Of a stretch of DNA of 64,000 nucleotides, positions 38,517 through 50,455 are shown in pieces. The DNA comes from Paramecium sonneborni. Taxonomy: Eukaryota > Ciliophora > Oligohymenophorea > Peniculida > Parameciidae. The notes under the pieces were generated by a model. The model made no database searches. It had not been told where the DNA came from and saw only the letters and a program-made list of their open reading frames with translations. How positions within the stretch are numbered: position 1 is the stretch's first letter; each line of letters opens with the position of its first letter. The DNA is taken from contig CAJJDN010000030.1 of NCBI GenBank assembly GCA_905182985.1, positions 144,432 to 208,431 of the forward strand, read 5' to 3'. The position numbers were made by a program, and so were the translations under genes.

Positions 38517-40579
38517 TCATTACTCCATAATTTTAAAATCACTGATTGTTCTACGGCTGTTTCTTCTACTTAGATCATTAAATAAATTTTTGAGAATTTC
38601 TAATTTGGCTTATTCTCTCTTATTTTTGTATTCATTGACTAAAGATGAATGATTTTATTAAGGTAGCGGCATAAAACTTTTAAAATTACTATAGCATAAT
38701 CTTTAGAATTCATTTTCTTAGATTTTCTTCTGTTTAAGATCTGGATCTTCAGCTTCATTATAATATTCAGTTTTGAAGACTTTAAGAGTGTTATTATTAA
38801 CTAATTCATCACTATGAATAACAACATCTTTGTTTTTATTATTTTTATTATCCTTAATCATTTTAGCCACTTTATTTTAATCTAATTCTAATAATTAGAT
38901 GTCAGCATTAGCAAAAACATGTTAAGCATATCCTCCAAAAATAAGAATTTTAGAATCTATAGATACACTTGAATGTCTACATTTACCATGTTTTCTATTT
39001 AAATGGAAATGATTACAATTATTAGATCTACTAAACCTAAGACCATTAGAATTATTGTATTTGTAATACAAATATATCATTAAGTATATTTCCTTATTTT
39101 GAATCATTTCTACCTCCATAAATAATAATGACATTAGTTTATCTAAAATAACTCATAGAATGAGAATATCGAGCTAATGGAGGTTATCCCTAATTAAATA
39201 ATTTTGAATACTTTAGTTTTAATTTTATTAATTTTGATAGGTTTGAATCCAAATTAAATAATTCTAAGATCATTAACAGCTTCTCCATTTTATAATCTAC
39301 CTCCAAAAATATAAATGCCTTCAGAAGTAATAGGTAAAAAGGATTTTCCCTTTTTTTTAACCCATTCATAACTGAAATATGGATTTTCCATTTTGACTTC
39401 ACTTTTAAACATGGCTAAAGAAGTTGCATCAGAAACTCCATCTAATCCAGTTGAATTTTCAATTTAAAATGAAGTCCTTAAATTATAAAATATAAGAAAA
39501 TACCATTTACAAGTTTCTAAATTAAGTCCAGCTACATCTGTTAATACTTTTCCATAAGAATTGATACCTCCATAAACAATGAAATATTTTCCAACTACTT
39601 CTGCACAATGATTTCGTCTTCCTTCAACTACATCTCCATAAGGTTTAAGTTAAATCCATGTTTTATCGCTTGGAGTAAATATACGAACATCTCCATAACA
39701 TTCTCTCATTTTCATAGCATTATTATATTTTTTTTCACCTCCATAAATTATTAATTATTATTTATAAAGTGTAGCTGTATGACCAAATCTACCTTCTAAT
39801 GGAACATCACCTACTCCTGTTCCTATATCTTTCCATACCCATGTTTATATATTCAAAGTTACAAAAGTCTTAAATAAATCATTTCCTATTCCACCATACA
39901 TTATACATCTATTCAAATTTTATATATATGTAACTGTACAACCTTCACGAATTGGTGGTTTCCAATCTGATATTTATATGTGAAACCAAAAAAACTTTAA
40001 ATTTGTTGTAATCACTTCTTATGATAATGCTGGTGAAGAACATTCTTCTTATTATTATCCTACATCATCAGTATCATTATGATTTATTTTCAAATGAACT
40101 AACTTTATTTTCTATTCTTTTTATCCTTATTTTTGTATTATTGAATCTGCCACTTCTTTTACAGTCATATTCCATTTTTATTCAATTCGATTCTTGAACC
40201 TCAATGCTTAACTATGATTAAATTATAGTCTATTTTTTAATTGCAATGGACTGCTAAGTGTATTTACGAGTTTATCTGCTTATGTAAGCCAACTTGAATT
40301 AGTCCTCATCATCTCATTAAATGTTCGAAAACCTGTATCATCTGATTATGTTTATAAAAAAATTAATTTGCATTCCCCCTTTGAAATTATATCATCTACA
40401 GGAGGCATTTACAATTATTACGGCTATTTAACCATCGACATTGATGACTCAGTTTTTAATACTCGAGATTTTTAATGAACCCTTGATCCCTTCTATTCTG
40501 AATCATGTCTTCCTTCTTTGAGTTCTTTTAATTTTAGAGAATATTAAATTATTAGACGCTTCCTTTTTTGAGAATCCAT
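38517..40579 (-). CDS. Kelch-repeat protein
   Basis: 664 residues with three introns (27, 22 and 22 nt). The N-terminal 200 residues are charged and unknown. The middle holds a kelch beta-propeller: CIMYGGIGNDLFKTF, LIIYGGEKKYNNAMKM, YFIVYGGINSYGK, GIYIFGGRLQNGEA, VIIIYGGRNDS, SKILIFGGYAQHVF, each with the GG doublet and a downstream W (for example TWVWKDIG, TWIQLKPYG). A C-terminal basic helix ends SRRTISDFKIMEQ. Kelch propellers are protein-interaction platforms; the binding partner is unknown. The two 70-residue minus frames inside are fragments of this gene. Confidence 0.85.
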
Positions 40580-41426
40580 TTTTATTATTTCTTTATAATA
40601 TTAAATCATTTTAATCCTTAATCTTAAACAATATCTGACATTAACATATATTACGATATTTCTAAACAATCTATTTGCATTTTATAAATTTTTCCCTAGT
40701 TTTTCTCTTTAATTCATTATTTTCTTCTATTGAGGTATTTTTTTTTCTACCAAATTTACCATCTCTAAAATAACTCCTTTATCTAGTCATTAATTTCACT
40801 CTTCTTATTATTTATTTTATCAGATTTTAAATTAAATCTTAATATATTTATATTAGGGTTATTTATTATTAATTATAAAAATCTATTTTTACTTTATAGA
40901 ATTACACAAAAATGATGAAAAATAATTTTTTTTATATTTATATTTTTGTATATCTTATTAACTCTAATTAAATGGAAATAATTTTATTTATTATTCTTTA
41001 AAATTAATTCAGTGAAAAAAATTGAATGGGAATTATATATGCAAAAATGATTTCTTATAATTTTTGATCACTAATTTGATTAATTTCATCTTTTAATATA
41101 TCATCATTTATTTTTCATATTATAAATTATTTGATAATTATAAAATAAGTTTTCATGTTTGGATCATTAAATTAAACATCAAAGAAACATTTTATTCAAT
41201 TATTAAAAAAAATCATAAATTTAAAAGTTAAAAACTAAGAATAAAAATTCTACAAAATTTCTTATATTAAGTCAACACATAACAATATTTTTTTGATAAT
41301 ATTCAATAATGCGTATTTAGATAGTGTTGTATATTTGTATGTCGTAAGTATGTCTTTGAATTTGAATGAAAATAATTAAAAGATTAACACTCAAAAATTT
41401 TATCGTTTTAAGCCTACGATTAAACA
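40580..41426. other. Intergenic stretch between kelch and ABC genes
   Basis: AT-rich, divergent promoters for the kelch gene and the ABC transporter. Bases from 40819 on are repeated at 42331 because of join 3. Confidence 0.6.
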
Positions 41427-42329
41427 ATGATTACAGAAGTAAATGAAAATGACTCTCTGAAATAAGAAGATAGAAAATAGGATGAAACTGATGTTTCTTA
41501 TGTACAATTGTACAGGTTTGCTTCAAAAGCTGATTATGGTCTAATGTTTCTAAGTTTGATTGGAGCGATTGGAAACGGATTATCTATGCCTATATATTCT
41601 ATAATTTTTGGTGACCTCACTGATTCGTATGCATACGATGATAATGATACCAAAATATAAAAGGCTGGACTCAATACATTGTATATTTAAAATAGATATA
41701 TTAGATATATGGTAATCTTAGGTATAGCTACATTATTAGTAACATTATTAATGTATGCGACATTTTCTATAAGTACAGAAAATCAAACAAAAAGATTAAG
41801 AAAATGTTATCTTAGTTCTCTATTAAGAAAGTAGGTTATGTGGTATGATTAAATAAATACAAATACTTTAAACTAAAAAATAAACAATGAGATATCTTCA
41901 ATATCAGATGCAATTGGAGAAAAGACAATGACTTTTGCATTTTCTTTAGCTGCCTTTATAAGTGGTTTCTTGGTTGGGTATATAAAGTATGAATTTGTTA
42001 AAGATATTTTTAGAGGTTGGAAACTAGCATTAGTAATAACATCAGCCTTACCAATATTAGCAATAACAATAGTATTGATTGTTAATGCAGCATATTGGAG
42101 GGAACAGTTTACATTAAAGTCTGATATTGATTCATCAGCTGTAGTTGAAGAAACATTAAGTCAAATTAAAACAGTAAAAATGCTTGATGGAGAAGATTTT
42201 GAGTATTAAAGGTTTAGTAAGATCATATAACATTCATCAAAGACAATAATTAAATATGGATTATATTATGGTTTATCATATGGATCTATGTTGGGGTTTT
42301 AATAATGGACTTATGCATTAGGTATATTT
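40819..42329. repeat. Direct repeat unit A of join 3
   Basis: 1511 bases, identical as far as I can read to 42331-43841. Contains ABC promoter sequence and the first transmembrane part of the gene. Unmerged contig overlap. Confidence 0.95.
41427..42329 (+). CDS. ABC transporter N-terminal part, assembly duplicate
   Basis: Same bases as the start of the transporter at 42939 ([18 protein letters not shown], then [18 protein letters not shown]). Stops at the N at 42330 inside YALGIF. Not a separate gene in my reading. Confidence 0.9.
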
Positions 42330-42330
42330 N
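42330..42330. other. Single-N scaffold join 3
   Basis: Lies between two identical 1511-base copies. Confidence 0.95.
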
Positions 42331-42938
42331 ATCAGATTTTAAATTAAATCTTAATATATTTATATTAGGGTTATTTATTATTAATTATAAAAATCTATTT
42401 TTACTTTATAGAATTACACAAAAATGATGAAAAATAATTTTTTTTATATTTATATTTTTGTATATCTTATTAACTCTAATTAAATGGAAATAATTTTATT
42501 TATTATTCTTTAAAATTAATTCAGTGAAAAAAATTGAATGGGAATTATATATGCAAAAATGATTTCTTATAATTTTTGATCACTAATTTGATTAATTTCA
42601 TCTTTTAATATATCATCATTTATTTTTCATATTATAAATTATTTGATAATTATAAAATAAGTTTTCATGTTTGGATCATTAAATTAAACATCAAAGAAAC
42701 ATTTTATTCAATTATTAAAAAAAATCATAAATTTAAAAGTTAAAAACTAAGAATAAAAATTCTACAAAATTTCTTATATTAAGTCAACACATAACAATAT
42801 TTTTTTGATAATATTCAATAATGCGTATTTAGATAGTGTTGTATATTTGTATGTCGTAAGTATGTCTTTGAATTTGAATGAAAATAATTAAAAGATTAAC
42901 ACTCAAAAATTTTATCGTTTTAAGCCTACGATTAAACA

Positions 42939-45900
42939 ATGATTACAGAAGTAAATGAAAATGACTCTCTGAAATAAGAAGATAGAAAATAGGATGAAAC
43001 TGATGTTTCTTATGTACAATTGTACAGGTTTGCTTCAAAAGCTGATTATGGTCTAATGTTTCTAAGTTTGATTGGAGCGATTGGAAACGGATTATCTATG
43101 CCTATATATTCTATAATTTTTGGTGACCTCACTGATTCGTATGCATACGATGATAATGATACCAAAATATAAAAGGCTGGACTCAATACATTGTATATTT
43201 AAAATAGATATATTAGATATATGGTAATCTTAGGTATAGCTACATTATTAGTAACATTATTAATGTATGCGACATTTTCTATAAGTACAGAAAATCAAAC
43301 AAAAAGATTAAGAAAATGTTATCTTAGTTCTCTATTAAGAAAGTAGGTTATGTGGTATGATTAAATAAATACAAATACTTTAAACTAAAAAATAAACAAT
43401 GAGATATCTTCAATATCAGATGCAATTGGAGAAAAGACAATGACTTTTGCATTTTCTTTAGCTGCCTTTATAAGTGGTTTCTTGGTTGGGTATATAAAGT
43501 ATGAATTTGTTAAAGATATTTTTAGAGGTTGGAAACTAGCATTAGTAATAACATCAGCCTTACCAATATTAGCAATAACAATAGTATTGATTGTTAATGC
43601 AGCATATTGGAGGGAACAGTTTACATTAAAGTCTGATATTGATTCATCAGCTGTAGTTGAAGAAACATTAAGTCAAATTAAAACAGTAAAAATGCTTGAT
43701 GGAGAAGATTTTGAGTATTAAAGGTTTAGTAAGATCATATAACATTCATCAAAGACAATAATTAAATATGGATTATATTATGGTTTATCATATGGATCTA
43801 TGTTGGGGTTTTAATAATGGACTTATGCATTAGGTATATTTTATAGTGGTTAATTAGTATCAAATTAAGTAATTATAAATATTAGTATTTTAAAAGGTTG
43901 ATATAAATTATACAGGTTCCATATATACATCAGGTAGTATTTGTACTGTATTCTTTGCAATATTAATGGGAAGCTTTTCTTTAGGATAGATTGGTCCTTG
44001 TTTGTAAAGTTTTGCTAAGGGAAAATTAGCAGCAAAAGAAGTTTTTAAGATTTTAGATGAGAAGCAAATTTAAGAATAGAATTATGAATTAATAAATAAT
44101 GATAGTTTAAATGGTTTAATTCAATTTAAAGATGTTTCATTTACATATCCAACAAAAAAAGAAGTTTAAGTATTAAAATAAGTGAGTTTTTAAATTCCAT
44201 AAGGAAAGAAAGTAGCATTTGTTGGAGAAAGTGGATCTGGAAAGTCTACTATTGCTTAATTATTACTTAAATTTTATGAAATTGATAGTGGAATGATTTT
44301 GATAGGTTCGAATGAAATATCATTAAATTAGATTGGGAAAGAATAATTTAGATAGAAGATTGCTATTGTTTCTTAAGAACCTGCTTTATTTGATACAACA
44401 ATAAGAGAAAATTTAAAATTGGGAAATTAAAATTGTAATGATGAAGAATTAATAGAAATGTTAGTATCAATGAATGCATCAGAATTAGTTGAACATTTAG
44501 ATACAAATGTGGGAATTAATGGAAATCAATTTAGTGGAGGTTAAAAATAAAGAATTGCTATAGCTAGAGCATTGTTATAAAAACCAGAAATTTTAATTTT
44601 AGATGAAGCCACTAGTGCATTAGATAGAACAAATGAATATCAAATAACTAAAAAAATAGATGAATAATTTACAAATTTAACTAGAATTGTTATTGCTCAT
44701 CGTTTAAGTACTATTTAAGATAGTGATTTAATTATTGTATTTTAATAAGGATAAATAATAGGATAAGGTACACATACAGAATTGTTGTTAAATTGTTAAT
44801 AATATGCTTATTTGATATCAAAATAATAAACAAAAGAAGAAGCCATGGTGTTGCCTACTACTTTAATGAGTATAGATAATGAATCAATTAAAAAAAGAAC
44901 AGATAGATCATCAAAGCGAACATAAATTTTTGATAATAATCCATCTGAAAAGTCTAAGATTAGATTGATAGATACTTAAAATGAAACAATTAAATTATCA
45001 ATGGTTAGANAGTATCAAATTAAGTAATTATAAATATTAGTATTTTAAAAGGTTGATATAAATTATACAGGTTCCATATATACATCAGGTAGTATTTGTA
45101 CTGTATTCTTTGCAATATTAATGGGAAGCTTTTCTTTAGGATAGATTGGTCCTTGTTTGTAAAGTTTTGCTAAGGGAAAATTAGCAGCAAAAGAAGTTTT
45201 TAAGATTTTAGATGAGAAGCAAATTTAAGAATAGAATTATGAATTAATAAATAATGATAGTTTAAATGGTTTAATTCAATTTAAAGATGTTTCATTTACA
45301 TATCCAACAAAAAAAGAAGTTTAAGTATTAAAATAAGTGAGTTTTTAAATTCCATAAGGAAAGAAAGTAGCATTTGTTGGAGAAAGTGGATCTGGAAAGT
45401 CTACTATTGCTTAATTATTACTTAAATTTTATGAAATTGATAGTGGAATGATTTTGATAGGTTCGAATGAAATATCATTAAATTAGATTGGGAAAGAATA
45501 ATTTAGATAGAAGATTGCTATTGTTTCTTAAGAACCTGCTTTATTTGATACAACAATAAGAGAAAATTTAAAATTGGGAAATTAAAATTGTAATGATGAA
45601 GAATTAATAGAAATGTTAGTATCAATGAATGCATCAGAATTAGTTGAACATTTAGATACAAATGTGGGAATTAATGGAAATCAATTTAGTGGAGGTTAAA
45701 AATAAAGAATTGCTATAGCTAGAGCATTGTTATAAAAACCAGAAATTTTAATTTTAGATGAAGCCACTAGTGCATTAGATAGAACAAATGAATATCAAAT
45801 AACTAAAAAAATAGATGAATAATTTACAAATTTAACTAGAATTGTTATTGCTCATCGTTTAAGTACTATTTAAGATAGTGATTTAATTATTGTATTTTAA

Positions 45901-48089
45901 TAAGGATAAATAATAGGATAAGGTACACATACAGAATTGTTGTTAAATTGTTAATAATATGCTTATTTGATATCAAAATAATAAACAAAAGAAGAAGCCA
46001 TGGTGTTGCCTACTACTTTAATGAGTATAGATAATGAATCAATTAAAAAAAGAACAGATAGATCATCAAAGCGAACATAAATTTTTGATAATAATCCATC
46101 TGAAAAGTCTAAGATTAGATTGATAGATACTTAAAATGAAACAATTAAATTATCAATGGTTAGATAGGAAACATCATAAAAATAAGATAGAATAGAAATG
46201 AATGAAAGATCATTTATGTAGACTTTGAAAGATCTTATTTTACTTAATTACAACGAAATTCATTATTTAATTATTGGATGTTTAGCAGCATGTGTAAATG
46301 GTTCAATTTATCCATTATTTTCTTAAGTCATAGCTGAAGTTATTGAAGCCCTTTTAATTAATAATCCTTAATATAATATAGAAAATAGTACACCTGATTA
46401 AATACTATAAAAAGTGGATGCTTTAAATTAATCGATATTGAGATGCGAAACTAATTTATTTATTTTAGGATTTGTGTATTTTATTTCAACAACATTAGAA
46501 TCCTTTAGTTTTAGTGTTTATTCTGAAAGATTAACTATACGAATGAAATTAGAAATATTTCATAAATATCTACGATTACCTGTAGGATTTTATGATAATC
46601 CAAATAATAATGTAGGATTTTTAACAACTAGAGTTAATACAGATTCAAGAATTGTATAATAACTTTTTTAAAATATTATTGGATTTAAGTGTTAATATTA
46701 TGCAGCCATGTTTGTAGGATTCATTTTATCATTTGTTTCATCTTGGAAATTAACCTTATTAGCAATAGGACTTGCTCCATTATCTTATTTTGGAACTAAA
46801 TTAAGTTCAAAATATGTTGTTGGTTCATAATAATCATTTTGTGAATAAGTATATATTATTAGTAATAGAATTTTAATGGAAACTTTAACTAATATACGAA
46901 CTGTTTATTCATTAAGGGCTGAGAATATTTTGGTTGAATAATATACTAAACTTTTGGAATAGCCAAGTAAATAAGCTAAGAAACTTGGTGCTTGGATTGG
47001 AGTAAGTTCAGGATATGCATAAATGAAACCATTCTTGGTTAATGGATATCTTTTCTTTATGGGAACTCTTCTACTATATTATGATGATCTACCTGTACTG
47101 GGAATCTATTAAACTATTTTAGCAATTATATTTGCAGTTGTTGGAGGTGCCAAAGATATATACTTTTAATCTGATAATAATAAGGCTAAATAAGCAATTA
47201 ACTATTATTTTAATTTATTAGATATTGAAGATGAATTGTAAGAGAAAATCAATTAAAATCATAAAAATTGAAAATTTACCTATTTTGGGAAATTTAGAAT
47301 TCAAGGATGTTACTTTTAGTTATCCACAAAGACCTAATATTATTGTACTTAAAAACTTAAATCTCAGAATTGATGCATGTAATACTGTTGGCTTTGTGGG
47401 TTCTTCTGGATGTGGCAAATCAACATTGTTTTAACTTTTAATGAGATTCTATGATGTTGATTCTGGAGATATTTTATTAGATGGTAAATCTATATATGAT
47501 TTTGATTTAAAGTATTTAAGATAACATTTTGCAATCGTTTAACAAGAACCATAATTATTTAATGAAACAATTTCATACAATATTCAATATAATCTTAAAA
47601 ACATTACATAAGAAGATATTGAGAATGCAGTTAAAATTTCACATGCTTATGATTTTATAATGCAAGAAGATTTTGGAGGCTTTCAAAAGAAGGTTGGTAG
47701 TAAAGGAAGTTTAATTTCAGGTGGATAAAAATAAAGGATTGCCATTTCCAGAGCAGTTTTAAGAAATTCAAGTGTATTTTTATTTGATGAAGCTACAAGT
47801 GCATTAGATTCCAATGTTGAATCTATGGTTTAAAAATAATTAGAAGAATATATGATTGGAAAAACAGCTATTATAATAGCTCATAGGATATCAACCATTA
47901 AAGTATACTTTTTGAATTTTATATTAGAATTGCAAAATTATTTATGTTTTCGACAAAGGTTAGGTTATTGAATAAGGAGATTATAATTATCTTGTAAGTC
48001 AAAAAGGTCATTTCTATCATCTCGAATAAGGTCTTCTTAATTAAGACTTAGAGTTGAGTTTCTAATAAGAAGATATTAATCATGCATGA
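42939..48089 (+). CDS. ABCB-type full ABC transporter (interrupted by join 4 and a frame slip)
   Basis: ATP-driven exporter with TMD1-NBD1-TMD2-NBD2, about 1300 residues once the duplicate 45010-46164 is dropped. Exons then are 42939-45009 and 46165-48089, with introns of 36, 28 and 25 nt (the last at 47903-47927). NBD1: Walker [18 protein letters not shown]-loop [11 protein letters not shown], signature [15 protein letters not shown], Walker [14 protein letters not shown]-loop [12 protein letters not shown]2: [17 protein letters not shown], signature [15 protein letters not shown], Walker [22 protein letters not shown]. Both sites look catalytically complete. One extra A in the run 47263-47267 shifts the frame before NBD2. 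P-glycoprotein-like; substrate unknown. Confidence 0.9.
43856..45009. repeat. Direct repeat unit A of join 4
   Basis: 1154 bases repeated at 45011-46164. Covers the end of TMD1, all of NBD1 and the linker of the ABC transporter. Read literally, it would create a transporter with two tandem NBD1 domains. Confidence 0.95.
45010..45010. other. Single-N scaffold join 4
   Basis: Third exact-overlap join; the N lies inside LSMVR of the ABC linker. Confidence 0.95.
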
Positions 48090-48459
48090 GTATTTTAATT
48101 ATTAAACAATTTAACATTTTAGTTAAGTTAAAATCCATTAAGATATTTATTTTTTATATTTCAATTCTAGATTTTCTACCTTATTTAGATTAATCTTTAT
48201 TAAGTTAATTTCTTTAACTATAATATATTTCACCTATTCCTTCTTTAATTTACTAGAATAATATTATATATATAGTATTTATAATCTATAGTTTCTATTT
48301 ATTTCAAATATAAATCTCCTTATTTTATTTTAGATGTTATTTATATTTATTTCACTCTTTCATATTCATTATTTTAAAAATACTAAAAATTTTAATTAGG
48401 TTATTAGATCTTCATATTTCTTTTTGTTTAATAATATAAAATTAATAAAAAAAAAAAAT
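48090..48459. other. AT-rich spacer between convergent ABC and epsilon-tubulin genes
   Basis: 370 bases, only the two 3' ends; no further feature recognised. Confidence 0.5.
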
Positions 48460-49897
48460 TCAAAATATAGGTTGAATCCTTTAATATTTTTTTGGTTATG
48501 CCAATTCCAATTCTTAATATTTAACCATCAAATTTTAGATTGCATTTAATGTTTCATCAAAATGAGATTATTCCATATATTATTTATAATGATGGACATA
48601 AACCTTTCTTTTGTATAATTTTTAGAATCTATCTGTCATTTCTTAAAATGTATCTTTAATACAAGTATTGTTAGCTAAACATAACATAGAATATTATTAA
48701 CCAATAGGTGGTTGATTACATATTCCATATTTAAAACCTTCTTAATTCCAATAAATCATTCTTAATTAATCTTTTAATTTTTTAATGTTTCTATTAACAT
48801 CTGAGAAAGCTACGTCTCCTCTAACCAAAAGTCCTACAGCTAAATATTTATGAAGTGATGGTTATCCTGTAATCATTTAAAAATCAGGATGATAAATATC
48901 ATTAAACATCTAATCTAATCTTCTAGGTTATAATTTAGAATCTAATAAACTATATAATGGAGCCATAGAAGAGATAAGAAAATGTAAATCTGGATATGGA
49001 ACTAGATTCATAGTGATTTCATTTAAATCTACATTAAGAGCTCCTTCAAATCTCATTGAACATGTTATATGGCTCAATAGATGAGCAATTAAACTATTCA
49101 TTTTATCAAATGGTTTTTATCTCTTTTCCTCTTCTCCAAACTATGTAATCTTTATACCTACACTTCCTTCATGAGCATTCTCTTTAACTAATCTTGCTTT
49201 ATTTGGTTTATCAATTTAATCAACAATATTAATTAACGCTGAATTATCTATTGGAAATACACAATCAGCATGTTTAGCTAATTCATATAAACTAAATAAA
49301 CTATTATATGGAGATGTAACAACATCATCATCACCTGATGGAAATACTGATGCTGTAAATCTAAAAACTTCAGGATAATTATCTTCTAATACTATTATAT
49401 TATTTTATTTAAATCATACATCCTAATATTCTAGATCCTAAACCAGAACCTGTTCCACCTCCAATTGAATGCGTCATAAAGAAACATTATAATGAATCAC
49501 ATTATTCTACTGTTTTTCTTAGTCTCTCTTCTATATGTTTCTCATATTAATTCCCATAATGATAAAATCCATGAGCCCAATTATTACCCGCTCCTGATAC
49601 ATCTTGAATACATTGTTTTTCTTCAAATAACTCTCCCAATGGGCTTTTCAATATTTAATTTATCACACCCTCCTCCATATCTACTATCAATGCTCTTGCT
49701 TTTAAATTTTAAATAGGCTCTCCTATTTTCAATTCTTAATTTTTTGAATTCACATTTCTAAAAAATGATGATAATGATTCATCATATAATAATGATTATT
49801 TTGCTTTAGCATGCTCTTTCAATGCCAAATCCCAAAATCTCATACCTATCTGATTTCCACATTAACCAACTTATACAAATATCAATTCTCTTGGCAT
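48460..49897 (-). CDS. TUBE1: Epsilon-tubulin
   Basis: Tubulin isotype required for basal body/centriole triplet microtubules. 470 residues, one 28-nt intron (about 49385-49412). N-terminus MPRELIFVQVGQCGNQIGM and FWDLALKEHA; IYDE-like block LLYDESLSSFFRNV; GTP-binding loop THSIGGGTGSGLGSR; then VFPSGDDDVVTSPYNS, NLVPYPDLHFLISSMAPLYS, RGDVAFSDVNRNIKKL, WNQEGFKYGICNQPP and LANNTCIKDTF. These follow human epsilon-tubulin block by block and differ from alpha, beta and gamma (for example GGGTGSG with SLSSFFRNV). Downstream of IFT43 with a 23-base gap on the same strand. Confidence 0.95.
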
Positions 49898-49920
49898 TTT
49901 ATTTAATTATATATAATTAT

Positions 49921-50363
49921 TCAAGAATTTGTTTTATTACTGTAAAGCTTATTCACTATTTCCTACATTTCTGTTTTTAATTTTGAAAATTCCCATTATT
50001 CGTCTATATCCTATACTTCCTCAGCTGGTCTCAATACTTATGTTAAAATACTAAAATCTATATCGTCTGCCTTATTTTTAATTCATATTTATACTGGTTA
50101 TGGCAAAGATGATATTTTTGCTAAATTCTATAATTCATTTATATTCTATAATTTTTATCCTAAAACTACTCCAGCATCTGATACTTAATTTTAAGGTTTC
50201 TTCTCTTCCTCAGCATCAGGAATGTATTATATATCATCTGCTTTTCCTGCTGTTTCCCAAATATTTAACTTCTTTTCTACACGACTAAATCTATTTATAT
50301 ATCTTACTTATTTGTATTCAATTTCACATTGTTTCCTGAAAATCCCCAACCCTATTTAGCCAT
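49921..50363 (-). CDS. IFT43: Intraflagellar transport protein 43
   Basis: Small IFT-A subunit that stabilises IFT121/139 and serves retrograde transport in cilia. 132 residues after introns of 23 and 24 nt. MAKQGWGFSGNNVKL, then the conserved DIQYIPDAEEEKK (IPDLEE block of IFT43) and the C-terminal IFT43 signature DIDFSILTQVLRPAEEVQ followed by DEQWEFSKLKTEM. Shorter N-terminus than the animal proteins. Same strand and adjacent to epsilon-tubulin, though there is no evidence of co-transcription. Confidence 0.85.
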
Positions 50364-50455
50364 TTTAGTATTATTTATATTATTTTTATAATCAATTTTA
50401 TTTTTCAAATTATTTATTTCAATCCTTACTTATTAAGAGACACATATAAATAAAT

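Noticed and set aside
38054..38578. An alternative start for the LRR-like gene at 38578
   Set aside because: That stretch is the C-terminal coding sequence of the kelch gene in another frame.
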